In this document: piece after piece, positions 10,341-20,666 of the stretch
How the letters are laid out: every line of letters starts with the position of its first letter
How positions within the stretch are numbered: position 1 is the stretch's first letter
Assembly: GCA_026874595.1 (NCBI GenBank)
Contig: CM049313.1
Location: 62,498,659-62,562,658 of the forward strand
DNA length: 64,000 bases
Direction of reading: 5' to 3'
Source of the DNA: Sipunculus nudus
Lineage: Eukaryota > Annelida > Sipuncula > Golfingiida > Sipunculidae
Position numbers and translations under genes: made by a program
Notes under the pieces: model-generated
What the model was told of the DNA's origin: nothing
Seen by the model: the letters and a program-made list of their open reading frames with translations, nothing else
Database searches by the model: none

Positions 10341-13300
10341 TTAAAGTCGCAGAAAATGTTCTTTGTTGTTTGTCTTTGTCGTTTTATGTCCACTGCAACC
10401 ATCATGAAAACCTGACGAGGTGCTTCTGATGAAACAACTCATAAATTTACTGGAAAGATAACATTTATTCCTTAGACAATGCTTTCTAATTTGGAGGATG
10501 CACTGAACAGGAAACGTTTCCAGTATGGGTTATCAGTTATAGGTTATTATATCAAGCTACCAGGAACCTTCATTTATTGATTGTCTCCTTAAATTTCCCA
10601 GATCAATCATTACAGCCAGGTGCTGAAGACGAAATCTTATCTATCATAATAATAGAAACATATATCAAAACAGAATTACTTATTGTGGGTATAAAAACAT
10701 ATTAAAGTGATTTAATATCCCATGTATAAGTATAAGACTCATAACTGGTCCCATATCATTATAAAAGGCAGGAACTCTTATCTCAAAAGATGAAAAAAAG
10801 AATATTTTATATATCAGTATATTTAAAATGGGCAATGCTGTTGGGCTGATAGTCTGATGGCAGTTCATGGCTTCTACAAAATTTTCGTTGGTTTAAAAAT
10901 GCTTGGCATAAAAAGTGGAATACATAATGCAGACCTATATCAGAAATGGCCATGTATATTATATTTGAAATACACAGTTTTCTGTAAGTGTTCTTTTACA
11001 ATAGATGCAGTCATGCACATTAACAGCAATAAGATAAAGTTCATTTAGTATCTACTTAAAAATCTGTTGTCTGCATGTATTCATTTATCATATCAATACT
11101 GAATGTACCAGTACTAATACAATTTTGTCTTCCCCATAGCTGTATACACAAATATTATTAACTATGGATTACAAAAATAATTAAACCTAGCAAACCTAAT
11201 CTGATCTGCTGCACAATGAATAACAAGGAACTTTTTGGTCATGGCGCTCAGCTGGAATTGGTAACGAGAAAATTTGTATAAAATTCTAGTAAATGGAAAT
11301 GAGGCAATATTTTTATTTTTTTTATTAATATTTTAAAAATGTTCAGCATATAAATATACACATAATATGCTCTACCGAGTTGTATTACTTACACATTTGG
11401 CGTGTTTGGTGTGGACTTTACAATTTTATGGACAACCTGAAAGATGCTGGAGCCTCTCATGATTACACATTTGTATAATTAAAGATTTCATATTCTGACT
11501 GTAACATGCATGTAATAAATACCCACTTGGACTGTGTGAAACCCTTTTAAATATACAATAAGGAAGAAAGTGGAGGTGAGCTACAGTATAATAAAACACA
11601 TTTAATTTAATAATTGCAATAAGGAAAAAATTGGTGATGATAGAATCCATTTGATTAAGAAAAATCTTAATTATTATTTCTAAAAACTGGTTAAACATAC
11701 TGCCAGTTTAGCTAAAAATGAAATTATATGAACGTTTACTCAATATACCTGACTGCAAGCACCAGTGTTATGCTCAATAATGCCTTGCCAGCTTAAGAGA
11801 TTTGAATGAAATGCTATAATGTATACACCAATTTGCAAGTTTTATTTCAATATTTAATTTCAGAAATTTAATTTAATTTAAAAAATCAACTAAGTTAACA
11901 ATTCAAGAGAAAACAGATTCAAAACATTTAAAAAATTTCTAAAAGTAGCTGCTCTCATAGCTTTAATATATAATAAATAAGTTTAAACCTATTACAATTT
12001 ACAACTGAAAATTTAAAATACAGCTTGCATTTAATTCTAAACACTTAAAAGCCAAAGAGTCTTAGTCAGCGAGCTAAAACTCTAAAAGTTGAATATTTAT
12101 TTGATAAAAACCTCTTAAAAAGTTGCTCTTGAATTTTCTAATAGCTATAAGAATATTTAAGTGTATCAAATTTTTCTTAAAATTAAATATCTTTCTTCCT
12201 CCAAAAGAAAACTTGAAACATGCATTATATTTTACGAGTGTTAATTTTTTTATCTGAAGTATATTCCTTTTAGATATTTTTTTTTATGTTGGACAGTTTT
12301 CTATAATCTAACCAAACACATCCTGAAGCAGAAAACAACTTAGGTTTATTAGCATGAAAAAACTGTAAATTAAATGTCCCAATACTATAAATTTTTGCAT
12401 GCACTGTGTGTAACAACTGCAAGTATCGCAATTATATAAAACTGACTGTATAATATTTATATGTTTTAGAAGGTAGCAACACTGATCTCAGATCATGAAT
12501 GAGCATTTACATAATTCAGACATGCCAATGTATTTACTTTCAGTGTTTCTGGCTTCAGTCTGACTATACAGCCAATTTTTTACAGCCAGAAAGGGTAAAA
12601 GAAAATACAGAAAAGGCTGGCATCAACAAAGTCTCCCATGACTGAAGATTTCTCAGCAATTCAGCATAGTTGAGAGGCACATCAGCTGCTATTCTGATCA
12701 GTGTATCAAAATAATCTATTAGAGCAATACTGAAAGCACCCTAATTAAACATCTAATATTTTCATAATACCGAATCCTTGGTTTGTATCACTTTAATATA
12801 AATTTGAAATTAGAAACTAAAACAAGGCCTCCATCTGTAAATACTTGAAGCTTTACAAGGTTACATTTATGCAATCAATCATGACAATTCAATACTACAA
12901 ATTACACATTTGCCAAATATAGCCTGTACCATCACATTTGGAACTTTAACATAAATACAAGTTTGGTGCAAATGAAGCCTCATACAAATGATGAAATACA
13001 TGATAAATCAGTCAGATTGTACAAGAATAAGTAACTGCTGTATATTCACAGTGATTCATCAAACATTTCTAAGAGTTGGAAAAATCAAATTATCATAAAA
13101 AGAGTGAAACATTTTATATATGTGAATAGTAAAATTCATAAAAGATTTCTTAGAAAATATGTAGAATACTAAGGATGTAATAAAAGAATCAAATACTAAA
13201 TTATTTTAATGCAGCCACAGACTGTGGAAGAAGTTGACTTGTCCTTATTGGACACTTTATTTTCAAGACGCTCTTCCTGAAGTGGGTTAAGAAGTTGCAT

Positions 13301-14145
13301 GTATTGTTCTGGGTTAGTTATATTAAGAATAGAGTGTGTAGTAGGTACGAAGTTTTCCATACTGAATCAATCTCAAATAAACATATCTTCATGGAGTTAC
13401 TCAAAATAGCACCTGACCTCACTTCTCCATTGTCTATGACAAAACAGGTGTTGGTTTTGTACCCTCTTGTGTACAAAATGAATCTTCTTTGACATCTTTC
13501 TGAAAAAGGTGTAGCAATTTATCAGTAGCTAAATTGTGTTATTTCTATAGTCAGTTTGAAGAAAAAGATGAAATATTATTAACTGTCAGCAACACAGCTG
13601 ACAGTTCTTAAACATGCATGCAGCTGCATGGAATGCACTGACATCAGCTAGATACTGACACAAGTCCAAAAAAGAATTTATAACAGTTATTTATATGGAG
13701 GTTTCTTTTTATAAAATGAAAATGTCAGCTTTTTACATTTTATTCAAATACTGTTTACACTTGGTAACATAATGATGATATATAAGAATAAGGCCTCTAA
13801 AAGTTATACCTCTTTAATGGAATAATATGAATGCCTACAATAACTGAATCAAAGACCCCTAAGGAATTTAAAGCTGTTGGTTAGCAAAATATGTTGCAAG
13901 CATCTGTCATTTAATAATTCAGTGACATTGACAATAACAAAATAAAACATCACATGTATTTTATATTTAATCAAGGATTAAAAATATATTACCTGCAAAT
14001 ATGTTCAACTAGAAAACTTCAACTATTACCAAAAATTATACAAGAGGGAAAAATTTGCATACTTGTGTAATAATAAAAAAATTGATAAAGTGAAGCAAGA
14101 ATTACTAAATTAAACATTCATTCTCTCCCCAAATTCACTCCAGGG
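10341..14145. other. AT-rich non-coding stretch
   Basis: Long AT-rich, apparently low-copy sequence with no convincing gene. The composition resembles either intergenic DNA or a long 3' untranslated region read on the minus strand. The only weak exon candidate is at 13195-13499. Confidence 0.4.
13195..13499 (-). other. Possible unidentified 3' exon or pseudo-exon
   Basis: A pyrimidine-rich acceptor (TACACCTTTTTCAG) precedes 13499 on the minus strand. One frame is open for about 60 codons after it (includes GYKTNTCFVIDNGEV). A second frame overlaps its end and runs to TAG at 13195 (includes NPEQYMQLLNPLQEERL). Joining the two needs a one-base shift, so this is a broken exon or chance. No family is recognised. 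Confidence 0.2.
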
Positions 14146-14149
14146 TAAA

Positions 14150-14885
14150 CTGGAACCACTATACCGCCATTACCACCAATATACCCACATCCAGCCTTGG
14201 TACCCTGGAAACCATCCCACCACCAATATTTACCCATCCAGCCTGGGTATCCAAAGCAGTCCCACCACCAACACCCATGTATTCACATCCAGCCTTGGTA
14301 CCCTTGACTCCATTCTACCAACACCTATGTACACACATCCAACCTTGATACCCTTGACCCAATTCCAGCAATCTCATGTACACATATCCAGCCTTTGTAC
14401 CCTGGACCACATTCCACAAACAATCATGATCACACATCCAGCCTTTGTACCCTGGACTCCAGTCCATTACCAGTCATGTAATCACACATCCAGCCTTAGT
14501 ACCCTAGACCCAGTTCCATCAACACCGTGTGCACACAACCAGCCTTGGTACCACCACCAGTCATGTTTTGTTTTCACACATCCAGACTTAATATCCTGAA
14601 CCATATTCCACAAGCACCACCCATATGCATGCATCCAGCACTGGTACCCTGGACCCTATTCCCCCAACACTACAATTGTGCACACATCCATTCTTGGTAC
14701 CCTGAACCCCATTCCACCAACACCCATGTACACACACCCAGCCATGGTACCCTTGACCAAAATCCACAAGCACCACACATCAAGCATTGGTACCCTCGAC
14801 TCCATTCACACATCCAGCCTTGTTACTGTGGAACCTATTCCACCATCACCACCCAGGTACACACATTTAGCATTGATAAGATGCA
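14150..14885. repeat. Minisatellite of about 60 bp units
   Basis: About twelve degenerate units of the form CACACATCCAGCCTTGGTAC, CCTGGACCC, ATTCCACCAACACC. The plus strand is pyrimidine and CA rich. The ORFs over it are repeat artefacts. Confidence 0.9.
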
Positions 14886-15341
14886 TAAATTACCATTTTG
14901 TTTATGATGTGCTCATGAGGTAATTTTTGAACATGCTGCAGATTTTTATCTACACAAATATGATATTGCACATAGTTACAGGTTTTTAATTTGCTAATTT
15001 TATCATTCTGATCACAAATTCCTTATGTCTTCCTTATTCATCTTCAAATTCAAGGTTTCAGTAAAACTGCCTTGAAAAATTTAACAAAATTATCTTTGAA
15101 CAGCCTACTTCTTGCAGCACATTTGATAAATAAATATCTTACCTACTCAGCAGCCTATACATGTATACTTGGGTCCACAATGCACCCAAAATGTCAGAGC
15201 ACAGCAGCAGCGCCCTGTAATCCCACCTCTGACGTCATAATCGCAGCGGAAGTACCGTGCAAAGCGTGTAAAGAGCTCATTAGGGTGGCCGAGGTCTCGG
15301 TAGCAGCGTGGTTAGAGCGCCGGTCCAGCGCCGTGGAACGG
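14886..15341. other. Intergenic stretch with a CRE-like palindrome
   Basis: No coding exon is supported. TGACGTCA occurs at about 15229, close to a GC-richer block, and a GTAAGATA donor-like site lies near 15140 on the minus strand. A minus-strand promoter and leader exon is possible but unproven. Confidence 0.25.
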
Positions 15342-15910
15342 TAAGCTTTCATGAGTTTCGTGGGAGCGAGAAAGTGTCGCTTTGGGTCGTCATATGGTCA
15401 CCATGAACGCCATAAGTGGCGACCAGTTTTGAAAATGGACAAAATTTCCGTCGCGGGTTCGCCGTAGATTAAAAGCGCAGTCAGATCGGAATTCGATCGC
15501 CATCAGTGTCCGAGCAGCGCAGTTCCAGCTTCCTGACAGCGCAGGTCGATCGCCAGTAAACATGGTAGCATCGGCCTTCCCGTTCCACGGCGCTGGCTCA
15601 GTACACTTACACCCCCGTCACACAAGAAGGCGATCTCGCTGCGATCACCGAATTGGGGCAGGACATCGTAGAGCGCAGCCAGATTGGCCTTAAGTTTTCA
15701 TGAGCTTCGTAGGAGCGAGATAGTGTCGCTTTGGGTCGTCATATTGTCACTTTGAACGCCATGAGTGGCGACCAGTTTTGAACATGGACAGAATTTCCGC
15801 CGTGGGGTCGCGGTGGATTAAAAGCGCAGTCAGATCGGAATTCGATCGCCATCAGTGTCCGAGAAGCGCAGTACCAGCTTATTGGCAGCGCAGGACGATC
15901 GCCAGTGAAA
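15342..15910. repeat. Pair of about 220 bp direct repeats rich in GATCGCC, with a transposon-like end between
   Basis: Bases 15342-15560 are repeated at 15691-15910 with scattered changes. Both contain GGGAGCGAGA, GTGTCGCTTTGGGTCGTCAT, AAAAGCGCAGTCAGATCGG and two CGATCGCCA motifs. Between them TTA at 15607-15609 precedes CACCCCCGTCACACAAG, a Harbinger-like terminus. CCAGCGCCGTGGAACGG (near 15326) is inverted near 15580. These look like remnants of non-autonomous elements, the second interrupted by the Harbinger insertion at 15929. Confidence 0.65.
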
Positions 15911-15928
15911 CGGGTGGTAACGACATTA

Positions 15929-15949
15929 TGGCCCTTTCACACATACACG
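15929..15949 (+). repeat. Left terminal inverted repeat of Harbinger copy 1
   Basis: Starts TGGCCCTTTCACACATACAC directly after TTA. It pairs with the reverse complement of the right end. Confidence 0.8.
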
Positions 15950-16361
15950 TTTGGTCGTTCGTCTGGCCGCGTTTCGCCACGTTCTCGGAGAACGTGGGTT
16001 GACGTAGAGGTTGGAAATGGTCGCCGCCGACGTACGCTCATTGTTCGTCCATCGTACGTTGTAATTACGCCCAGTACGTTCGACGTACGACTGCATCGCG
16101 AAATAAAACGTGTGACCCCGTACGCTTTCAGTACGTCCACAACGCCCCCTGTACGATATTCTTACGTTATTAATACGCTGACTGCGATGATTTTACGCTC
16201 TATCACGTCAAACTTACGATCGATTTACGTGTGTACTACGTGTTTCGCGATCGTAGGACGCTCAGTACGTTTTTTGTGCGTCTTTTGTACGACTCTAGTA
16301 CTGGTATATTTAAACCCAGGGTGTTTTGAGTAGCTTTCATTTTCAGTCTGACTTCCGATGA

Positions 16362-17663
16362 GTGAACATCATGCCAGCTATTGCAAGACACAGATTGGTG
16401 GCAATATATGTTGCCATTCTGAATGATATGATTACTGCAGAAGACCTCGCCTTGGCTGTTCTGGCGGAGGAGATGCGGGACGACGGGAAACTTTGCGAGT
16501 GGTGGGTGAGGCCTTGGCTGCAAACCAGAATACTCTTCGGCCAATACGAGCAGCTGATGATTGAGTTGGAGATGGCTGACCACGCCAGCTTCCAGAACTT
16601 TCTTCGCATCGAGCCGCTAATGTTCTATGAACTGTTGGAAAGAGTTGGTCCTCGCATTCAACGTCAAGACACCGTCTGAAGGAAAGCACTGCCTCCAGGC
16701 TTGAAGCTAGCCTGTACCCTTAGGTTCTTGGCCACTGGCTGCACATACAAGTATTTGATGTACAACTTCCGAGTGGCGCACAACACCCTTGCACTGTTCA
16801 TACCGGAGATGTGTGAAGCAATTATTTCGGAATGTGCTGATGAAGTCCTCGCCATACCTATCACCATCCAGGGTTGTCTGGACATTGCTGACCTTTTCTC
16901 CAGAAGATGGAACTTTCATCACTGCTTCGGCGCTATAGACGGCAAACATATCGCAATCAGGTGTCCTTCGAGAGGCGGATCAACATATTACAACTATAAA
17001 GGCTTCAATTCCATTGTTTTGATGGCCCTTGTTGATGCGGACTACAAATTCATGTGGGTGGATGTCGGTGCTAATGGATCATGTTCGGACAGTAAGATAT
17101 TCGGGACCTGCGAACTCAAGACTAAAATAGAGGATGGTACTATTGTTTTCCCTTCACCCACGCCACTACCAGGAGATAACGAGGATCTACCCTATTTTCT
17201 TATCGGAGATGATGCTTTCCCCCTGAGGACATGGCTTATGAAGCCCTTCAGCCGACGAAATATCACAGATGAAGAGCGGATATTAAATTACAGGCTTTCT
17301 AGAGCCTGGAAAGTTGTTGAGAACGCCTTTGGAATATTAGTGCAGCGATTTGCCTGTTTGTTGACTACTCTGAAACTGTCTCCAAAGAATGTGGAAAGTG
17401 TAACTCTGGCTTGTGTTTGCCTGCACAATATTATGCGGAGACGCTATCCTGCTCTGCAAAATGCTCTCTTACGCAGCGAGGACCTGCAGGAGATACCTGG
17501 TGCCTGGCGTCAGGGACAAAACTTAAATGAAAACTTTCAACCAGGTCGTGGCAACAGAGCAACAAATGCAGCAAAAAATGTAAGAGATTATTTATCAAGG
17601 TATTACTCGCACCCTGTGGGAGCTGTGCCATGGCAGGCTGCAAGTGTTTTCCCAGAACGATGA
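16362..17663 (+). pseudogene. Harbinger DDE transposase (DDE_Tnp_4), one in-frame TGA
   Basis: The frame runs 434 codons from ATG at 16362 (or 16371) to TGA at 17661-17663, broken only by TGA at 16677-16679 (codon 106), in the context QDTV-stop-RKALPPGLKLA. Relatives usually have an aromatic residue there, so TGG to TGA is the simplest explanation. Counting from 16701, the catalytic residues are the Asp of FGAIDGKH (residue 80), the Asp of GSCSDSKIF (130) and the Glu of VVENAFGIL (207). The N-terminal helical region covers codons 1-105. The protein would cut and rejoin element ends in the nucleus together with the MADF/Myb partner. No intron is needed. Copy 2 carries the same TGA. Confidence 0.9.
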
Positions 17664-18432
17664 AAGATTCAAAGCAACATTTCAGTTCGTAACAAGAGAC
17701 ACTAAGCAATAATAGTTTTGCTATGCTGAAATGTGGTTTTGTACAATGTTAATGTATGCAAGGATTTTAAGGTGTGTAAAATCTATATAAATTTTTCATT
17801 TATCATTATTAAAAGTTGATTGTACATTTGCCTTTTCAATAGCAATTATTACTTAATTATGTGCCTTGTCCCATAGTCGATAAATGTAGTAAAAAAGTAA
17901 TTATCAAATGTAAAAATTACAAATTTATTTCTCCATACACCCAGTAGTTCGGCAGTTGGTACAAGATTAAAATACCTTATTGGTAAAAATGAAATAATAC
18001 ATTTGCTACCGCTTTAATAATACGAAAATGTAATTGCTCACAGTAATTTAATAAACACATGCAGATTAATCTTACTTATCTATGTTCCCCATGTTATACT
18101 TATATCCCTTATGTTATTTTAAATGAGAGGGTCTTCCCTAAATCTGGCAACAGTTAAGCCAGTGAAGAGTGATGAACAGTGTGTAACCATCTGAAAAAAA
18201 GAACATTTATTCTTTTGGTCTAAACTAGAATTAATTATAACATTTCTGGGTATTAATTCTGTTAACAATTACATTCATTTAACGAGCATAGCATATCTTT
18301 GTCACTATTTTCATGCATAGCAGGCAAGCCTTAACTAAGAACATTTGTAAAAGTTAAAATAAAAAATAGATAATTAGCAGAGTCCTTTGTATAACAGAAA
18401 AAAAATATCATTGTCACTTTGAAATTTACATT
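17664..18432. other. Intergenic spacer inside Harbinger copy 1
   Basis: AT-rich 3' flanks of the two convergent genes. Homologous sequence follows the transposase remnant in copy 2 (about 21850-22470). Confidence 0.6.
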
Positions 18433-20096
18433 CTACATGTCATTACACTCTGAATCTGAAAGGGGCTGTAGTGTATTCAGTTCTCTTACACTGGGAGGCT
18501 GAGAAGGTTCTCCAGGGAGCTGGCTTGTGAAAGTTCCCGGTGACATACAAAATGATGGTGAAGTATCCCTGAAGTCCACCAAAGTTGCTGTCGGTGCGGA
18601 AGGCCCGACGGTGGACCATGACTCTGCCAAGGTCCTTCTCACCTGGGATGTGATCGTAGCAAGGGCCTGAGGTTGAGGAGTTGATGGACTGAAGAACTGC
18701 TGGGAGGGCTGGTGGATGGACACTGTCTGAAGGGGACCTGGAGCTGGAAACTGCGCTGGAACGGTATAGGTCCTCTGCACGATAGACGCAGGAGAATGCG
18801 GCGGCATGAAGTGTTTGGCCTGATATATCTCGGCCTGCTGCTGTTGCTGAAGCTGTGGACCACCCTGCAGCTGCTGTTCACGTTCGAACATTGGCTTTGA
18901 CCTTCTTGTATAACCACTGACAAGGTTGAACATGTCGCCCTGGAAGTCATCCCAGAGGGTGGAATGAATTGAGTCAAACTTGGTCTCCAGCCACGTGGCC
19001 CACTGTCTTCTCTCTCCAACAGGCTCCTCATGCTTCTCGGATGACCTCTCGGCAAGGAGCTTCATCGCTTCTTCACCTCGCTGTGACGTTTTCCTCCTGC
19101 CCTTCGGCTGGCCCTTGCTACTGGTTGAGTTTGTTTTAGTCTGGGACATGGAGACAGGCGGGGTGGCTGATGGTGTCGATATATCATCATCATCTTCTTT
19201 CTCCTCCACAAAGTCGGGTCTCTGTGCTATTGCAGAAGCAGAAGCACAAGACATCCGCTGCCTGATCTGCAAGAATACAGCAAAAAAAGTAGTTAATCTC
19301 ATTTATAATAATATGTCATGTTGTGAGACATGAAAAATTTACTATATTTAGCATCATAATTGTTTTCAAAGTTTAAATTGCATAACACATATGTACTTAT
19401 TTTGTTATGTTCAAATATTAATTAAATGTAAATATTAAAATATATTATAAAAAAATATTTATTTTAAGTTGTACTTACATTCACTCCTTGCCTGCTTGAT
19501 ACTCTGACAATATGAGGTCCAAGAAATGAGAAAACCCGCAAGACAAACTGGTCCCTCTCGGTCAACTCCTTGGGCCCGCTTCCAGAAGGTCCAGTTTTGA
19601 GGAGACGGACAAATCTTGTTCTCAGTGACTTATACCAGACCTCTAGCAGCTCTGGGTCAAACCCCATCTCTTCGGCCTTCTTGTTCCAGATATACTTCTT
19701 GGACTTGGTGTCCCTGAAGGGTAGAAGGGATTTGTCATAGAATTGTGGATGGTCCAAAAGCCAGTTAGCCATGTCCTCTTCTTGCTCGGGGGTCAGGTTC
19801 ACAATTCGCCTGGCTTTCTTTGATGTTTGAGAAACCTGTGATGCCTCACTGGCATCGCTATCGGGTGGAGAGTGGTTTGGAGACTCACGGGAAGGCTAAG
19901 AAACAAGCAAGTCTGAGGTAGGTAAGTCTGGTAAAGGCACAGATGGACCAACAGGTGAGGCTCTCCTGCCATGTCCCTGGTTAGGTTGTTGGCGAGACTG
20001 TATGGAGGCACTTGGTGACGGAGTAGGAGAAGGCGATGATGATTTTGCAGGCTCCGGGGCCGCTTTGCGAGGTCTGGCTCTTTTTCTTTGAGGCAT
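18433..20096 (-). pseudogene. Harbinger-associated MADF/Myb-like DNA-binding protein, one in-frame TAG
   Basis: Two exons: 20096-19479 (donor GTAAGT) and 19266-18433 (acceptor TGCAG), joined in phase 0. The N-terminus is basic and Pro/Ser rich (MPQRKRARPRK). A TAG at 19898-19896 interrupts the frame after TSDLLVS. It then continues through SKKARRIVNLTPEQEEDM into a MADF/trihelix-like domain with WLLDHPQFYDKS, YIWNKKAEEMG and WYKSLRTRFVRLLK. Exon 2 has acidic (EEKEDDDD), basic (KGRRKTSQRG) and Gln-rich (QLQQQQQ) stretches. In Harbinger systems this protein binds subterminal DNA and helps bring the transposase into the nucleus. About 480 residues if read through. Confidence 0.82.
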
Positions 20097-20642
20097 AATG
20101 ACGGTAACCCGGTATCACAGCATCCAAGGGAGCACACTTGACGCAACCCTATTTATATGCGAATCGCGATGTACAATAGTAGGTCACTGAAAACGCACTG
20201 AGAACGTCGAGAAGACGTAGTAAGAACGTGCTGAAACGTACAACAGACGCCATTGACGTGGGGAGAACTTACTTGGGACTTCCTGGACGTAAAGACAACG
20301 TATGCAAAACGCTGAGGACGCGCTGAGGACGTTGCAACAGCGCACAATGAACGTAGTATGGACGTACAATAGACACCGAGAATGCAGTCAAGATATGGTG
20401 GCGTTCTTTGTATGTCCTTCGTACGTCCTTTGTACGTCCACTACGTTTTTTGTACGTCCCATATGTTCTGAAGTACTTTTCGGCACGATTGTCGCGATCG
20501 ACCGCGCTCAAGTTTTACAGGAAAACTTTGTCATAGAGGGTTGGCGATCATGGCGACCTGACGACGATCTCTGGAGACCATTGTACGTTCAACACCGCGA
20601 CTACCACTTTTCCCGAGAACGTGGTGATCGTGGTAGCTAGAA
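20097..20642. repeat. Right subterminal arm of Harbinger copy 1
   Basis: Dense in AACGT, GACGT and TACGTCC motifs in both orientations, for example TACGTCCTTTGTACGTCC near 20420. A related arm ends copy 2 at about 22545-22768. Confidence 0.7.
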
Positions 20643-20663
20643 CGTGTGTGTGTGAAAGGGGTT
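20643..20663 (-). repeat. Right terminal inverted repeat of Harbinger copy 1
   Basis: Reverse complement reads AACCCCTTTCACACACACAC, matching the left end. Immediately followed by TTA. Confidence 0.8.
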
Positions 20664-20666
20664 TTA

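Larger units (their letters stand above)
15929..20663 (+). mobile_element. PIF/Harbinger DNA transposon, near-complete (about 4.7 kb)
   Basis: Flanked by TTA on both sides (15926-15928 and 20664-20666), the target duplication typical of Harbinger. The ends are imperfect inverted repeats sharing CCCTTTCACACA-ACACGTT, and CCACGTTCTCGG recurs at a similar inset on both arms. It carries the two genes expected of the superfamily in convergent orientation: a DDE transposase on plus (16362-17663) and a two-exon MADF/Myb-like DNA-binding protein on minus (18433-20096). Each has a single in-frame stop and is otherwise open. The subterminal arms are dense in ACGT, GTACGTCC and GAACGT motifs. Protein autonomy is doubtful because of the stops. 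Confidence 0.92.

Noticed and set aside
14327-14907. ORFs of 90 and 126 codons on the plus strand
   Set aside because: Produced by the minisatellite; the peptides repeat in step with the 60 bp unit and match nothing.
15290-15341. tRNA gene suggested by GTAGCAGCGTGGTTAGAGCG
   Set aside because: A-box-like only; no B box or cloverleaf follows.
16236-16689. Overlapping minus-strand ORFs opposite the Harbinger transposase
   Set aside because: Shadow frames of the transposase; the plus frame has the DDE motifs and the same shadows recur in copy 2.
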